DNA of 22,901 bases from Porphyromonadaceae bacterium (GTDB lineage: Bacteria > Bacteroidota > Bacteroidia > Bacteroidales > CAMTPD01). The stretch spans positions 6,892-29,792 of the forward strand of contig DLYT01000039.1 of assembly GCA_003447595.1 (NCBI GenBank), written 5' to 3'. Positions within the stretch are counted from its first letter, which is position 1. Each line of letters starts with the position of its first letter. A program made the translations under genes and the position numbers. A model generated the notes under the pieces. It was not told the DNA's origin and made no database searches. It saw only the letters and a program-made list of their open reading frames with translations. Shown here piece by piece: positions 20,027-22,901 of this stretch.

Positions 20027-22828
20027 TTAATACCAATCTAAGTTGTCGCGATAGTTGTTGCTCTTGTTATACTTCAAGTCTTTTAGCATTGAAGAGCTTA
20101 CAGCGATTGAGAAGTTGTACGACTTGTATGGTCCTACCGGGATGAAGTTCATCGACATATTCCAGCAGTGCATGTTACGCGTGATACCGCAAGTCATATA
20201 GGTAATCTTCCCTAAGTCGAAGTCGTAACTTGATGAGAAGTTTAACGACCAGTTCTTTGTTGGAGAGATATTCCCTGAGAAGGTCAAACCTTGTGTCAGC
20301 TTTCTATTGTATTCAAGCTTTTGCGAATCGAACGTTCCATAACCATATGCCAACGTATAACTCAACGACAAACTCCATGGAATCTTATTGACATAGTATC
20401 CGTCAGAGTCATACTCGCCCTCGTCTTTCTTCTCTTTATTGCGACGCGATGGCGTTGTTGTTCCGGTTAGTTCTCCATCAACAGCTTCTTGATCTGTTGT
20501 GTTTTCACCGCCTTCCGGCACATCCGATCCGCTATCCTTATCTCCTTTCGAGAACCATTTCTTAAAGGTATCTTGATTGAAGGTATAAGAGAAAGAAGTA
20601 TTCGCTGATTGCAAACGACCAATACCTTTACCTACTTTCCAACGCGGCACGTTTACACGAACCGGATTACCATTACGATCGGCCTGATACGTATACACAT
20701 CAAACATCCCGTTCACATTAAGCGTCAAATCTTTTGTAAGCTTCAAACGCATTGTGGCTGCAATGTTACTCCAGTTTAATGAGTCGGCCGCAAAATTATA
20801 GGCTGAGCTCAAACCGAGGTTATCTATGATACTAATCTTTTTGATCCCTGTAGAGTCGCTATCCGATTTCACCTTCATCTCTACATTGTTCGAGATATCG
20901 AACGAAACCATACTCGTCTTCCCTCTTCCCGGAACTCCGAATATTTGACTCTGATAGGGAGAATAGTAATCGATCTTTTCATTACCGTATGCATCAATAT
21001 AACGCATCTCTTTGTAATAACCGTAACGCTTTGCTCCGAAATCGGGCGAGTTGCTATAACTTACCGAAGGAGTAAATACGTGACGAATCATTTGCACTTT
21101 ATCCCCTAAGAAAGGAAGTGGTTTGTAAAAACCATAAAGCTTTGTAGACGCACTCACCGACCCACTGTAGTTATACACACGATTAAATCCGAAAACGGTA
21201 TCTTTCACAACTGTATTTGTTGCTAAATCGTACGACTGATCTACCTTACTGGTGTACCAACGCTCTGTATAGTTGAACGATGGCGTTACATTGATATACT
21301 TAAATAGATTGAATGTTGCCTGAACAGGAATATCATGCTTGAAGGCATTTTTCCAATCTTTTATAAAGTTCGACTTGAATAGAAGATTCTCTTTCGTCTC
21401 AATCGAGTTACGGAAATACATCGAGTAACTCATCGAAATCTTCTCATACCAACGCTGATCGCCCATTGCCTTTTTACGTTTGAAAGGATAGATACGACTC
21501 ATCGTTACGTTAAGATCGGGAAGCGTAACCGAAACGGTCGAATCTCGCGATCGCTGATTAATGGTCGTATTCGCTGTTAAACTCCAAGGAGAGTTTGGGA
21601 AGCGACGCGTGTAGTTGATTGACGAACTCTTTGTATTCTGAGTTGATAAATTCGGATTGTACATACCGGTAAGCGACTGTCTGTCGTAGCTACTGGTAGA
21701 AAAGTTTACACTTGCCGAAAGCGTGCTAAACGGATTCGCCTTCGGATCCTGACTGTGATTCCAGGTAATCTTAAAGTCTTTACTTTTCGAATAATCGGGC
21801 AAACCCTTGTCTCCTAATTTGGTTACCAAGTAAGCCAAGTTGAAACCACCCGAATACTTGTAACGCTTGCGATAATTAGAACGAGCTTGAAGTCCCCAAG
21901 ATCCTTTTGTATAAATCTCACCGGTCAAAGCCAAATCAATGTAATCACTCAACGCAAAATAATATCCACCGTCGCGCAAGTAGAAACCACGCGCATTTTC
22001 ATCACCGAAAGTCGGCATGATGATACCGGAAGAATACGTTTGAGAGAAAGGGAAGAAACCGAAAGGAACTGCAATAGGCAGTGGTACGTCTTCCATTACA
22101 AGATAAGCAGGCCCGGTTACCACGTTCTTTTGTGGTCTTACTTTTGCTTTGGTCAATTGAAAATAAAAGTGAGGATGATCGTGATTATCACACGTAGTAT
22201 ATTTTCCTCCTTTCATAAAGATGTCATTGTTCTCCATCTTTTTCGACTCTCCCGCAACCACAAAACCTTCACCCTGTTGGGTAATCAACTCAGTAATATA
22301 ACCTTTCTTTGTCTTAAAGTTATATTTCATTGTTTTAGCTTCGTATTGTTCGCCTCCGTCTTTAAAGAGTGGAAAACCAAATTCAGCACCGATTGAGTCG
22401 AGTCCGTATTTGGCAAAAACCAAACTACTATCGAGATTCATATTAATCTCTTCCGATTCGAGCTCAATTTGTTCGTATTTTACTTTTCCTTCACCGAATA
22501 GATAAGCCCAGTTTCCATTAGTCATCACGATAGAGTCTGTAGCTTGATAGTCTACAATTGCATCGAGTGCATTGGCCGACTTCTTTATCGTATCTTGCGA
22601 CAAAGAATCTGCGGCCGGAGCGATGAGTGTATCTTTTCCAACGTTAAGGGTATCCAAACGGTTTGCTATTGTATCCGGAACGGCTGCATACAAAGGATTC
22701 GGTCGGTTCGTTGCAGGTAATAATTCCCCCTGCGCCTTCACCCCGAAAGCCCACGACAAGCCAATCATTGCAATCACAATAACCGCCGGCAAGTTATGTT
22801 TTGTTATCATCCGTGAATTCTTTGCCAT
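20027..22828 (-). CDS. lptD: LptD-like outer-membrane LPS assembly protein
   Basis: A 933-residue exported beta-barrel protein expected to insert lipopolysaccharide into the outer leaflet. Signal peptide about 1-32 (hydrophobic AVIVIAMIGLSW, cleavage at VKA-Q). The periplasmic OstA/LptA-like domain (about 90-240) includes YLFGEGKVKYEQIELESEEI (109-128), MKYNFKTKKGYI and GGKYTTCDNHDHPHFYF (207-223), the motif preceding the barrel in this family; then PFGFFPFSQTYSSGIIMPTFG (255-275) opens the barrel of alternating strands. It has only three Cys (213, 880, 888), against four in E. coli LptD. An acidic, Gly/Asp/Thr/Glu-rich loop (about 740-800) looks like an extracellular insertion. The start at 22828 is the longest, but the promoter at 22842-22849 leaves only a 7-9-nt leader, so Met7 (22810) may be the true start. 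Monocistronic in view. Confidence 0.9.
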   Translation of the reverse strand: MAKNSRMITKHNLPAVIVIAMIGLSWAFGVKAQGELLPATNRPNPLYAAVPDTIANRLDTLNVGKDTLIAPAADSLSQDTIKKSANALDAIVDYQATDSIVMTNGNWAYLFGEGKVKYEQIELESEEINMNLDSSLVFAKYGLDSIGAEFGFPLFKDGGEQYEAKTMKYNFKTKKGYITELITQQGEGFVVAGESKKMENNDIFMKGGKYTTCDNHDHPHFYFQLTKAKVRPQKNVVTGPAYLVMEDVPLPIAVPFGFFPFSQTYSSGIIMPTFGDENARGFYLRDGGYYFALSDYIDLALTGEIYTKGSWGLQARSNYRKRYKYSGGFNLAYLVTKLGDKGLPDYSKSKDFKITWNHSQDPKANPFSTLSASVNFSTSSYDRQSLTGMYNPNLSTQNTKSSSINYTRRFPNSPWSLTANTTINQRSRDSTVSVTLPDLNVTMSRIYPFKRKKAMGDQRWYEKISMSYSMYFRNSIETKENLLFKSNFIKDWKNAFKHDIPVQATFNLFKYINVTPSFNYTERWYTSKVDQSYDLATNTVVKDTVFGFNRVYNYSGSVSASTKLYGFYKPLPFLGDKVQMIRHVFTPSVSYSNSPDFGAKRYGYYKEMRYIDAYGNEKIDYYSPYQSQIFGVPGRGKTSMVSFDISNNVEMKVKSDSDSTGIKKISIIDNLGLSSAYNFAADSLNWSNIAATMRLKLTKDLTLNVNGMFDVYTYQADRNGNPVRVNVPRWKVGKGIGRLQSANTSFSYTFNQDTFKKWFSKGDKDSGSDVPEGGENTTDQEAVDGELTGTTTPSRRNKEKKDEGEYDSDGYYVNKIPWSLSLSYTLAYGYGTFDSQKLEYNRKLTQGLTFSGNISPTKNWSLNFSSSYDFDLGKITYMTCGITRNMHCWNMSMNFIPVGPYKSYNFSIAVSSSMLKDLKYNKSNNYRDNLDWY

Positions 22829-22841
22829 TTTTAAGTATACG

Positions 22842-22849
22842 CAAAGGTA
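22842..22849 (-). promoter_or_regulatory. -7 promoter element for the lptD-like gene
   Basis: On the minus strand this is TACCTTTG, matching TAnnTTTG. It lies 13 bp before the annotated ATG at 22828 and 31 bp before the in-frame ATG at 22810. No -33 element was recognised. Confidence 0.55.
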
Positions 22850-22901
22850 TATATTTTAACCAATAATCAGGGACTTATTCCCCTAAAAAGAGTTTACACC
22901 A

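Noticed and set aside
21887..22396. Plus-strand frame of about 170 codons opposite the lptD-like gene
   Set aside because: Antisense to a well-supported outer-membrane protein; composition reflects the complementary strand and no motif is seen.

Overview
The window reads as a chromosomal segment of a Bacteroidota bacterium, most likely order Bacteroidales (Parabacteroides/Bacteroides/Dysgonomonas-like). The evidence is a SusD/RagB C-terminus, a DUF4251 lipoprotein, two six-bladed beta-propeller proteins typical of gut Bacteroidales, a Bacteroidetes-type LptD, very few Shine-Dalgarno sites, and repeated matches to the Bacteroides -7 promoter element TAnnTTTG just upstream of genes. No phage, insertion sequence, integrase or CRISPR array was seen.

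Layout. 1-417: 3' end of a SusD-like glycan-binding lipoprotein, closed by a strong terminator. 488-1117 (-): chloramphenicol acetyltransferase-like enzyme. 1118-1661: gene-free stretch with short ACCAC repeats and an orphan plus-strand terminator. 1662-2234 (-): DUF4251 lipoprotein. 2525-3892 (+): MATE efflux pump. 4189-6477 (+): two-gene operon resembling the electron-bifurcating NfnA/NfnB ferredoxin:NADP oxidoreductase. 6642-8987 (+): secreted GH123/DUF4091 glycoside hydrolase with an apparent carbohydrate-binding domain inserted in its catalytic part. 9097-11624 (-): two exported beta-propeller proteins. 11869-11978: five tandem 22-bp palindromic units. 12066-14358 (+): two tandem paralogous membrane metallophosphoesterases, the second overlapping the convergent S41 protease by 17 bp. 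14342-17084 (-): PfkB/adenosine-kinase-like sugar kinase followed by the C-terminal-processing protease. 17170-17444 (+): three tandem tRNA-Asn(GTT) genes. 17638-18414 (+): trmB, starting with GTG. 18486-19604 (+): Mrp/ApbC-type P-loop protein without the usual CxxC. 20027-22828 (-): LptD-like outer-membrane LPS assembly protein.

How it fits together. Most of the window is housekeeping: envelope biogenesis (LptD, S41 protease, metallophosphoesterases, lipoproteins), redox balance (NfnAB-like), tRNA supply and modification (tRNA-Asn cluster plus TrmB, whose target base G46 is present in these tRNAs), and Fe-S or P-loop chaperoning (Mrp). The left part adds glycan use (SusD tail, GH123) and export or resistance functions (CAT-like, MATE). 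Several promoters lie inside longer open frames and therefore decide start codons (metallophosphoesterase 1, pfkB, trmB, possibly lptD). The least explained structure is the 22-bp palindrome array just upstream of the metallophosphoesterase promoter.
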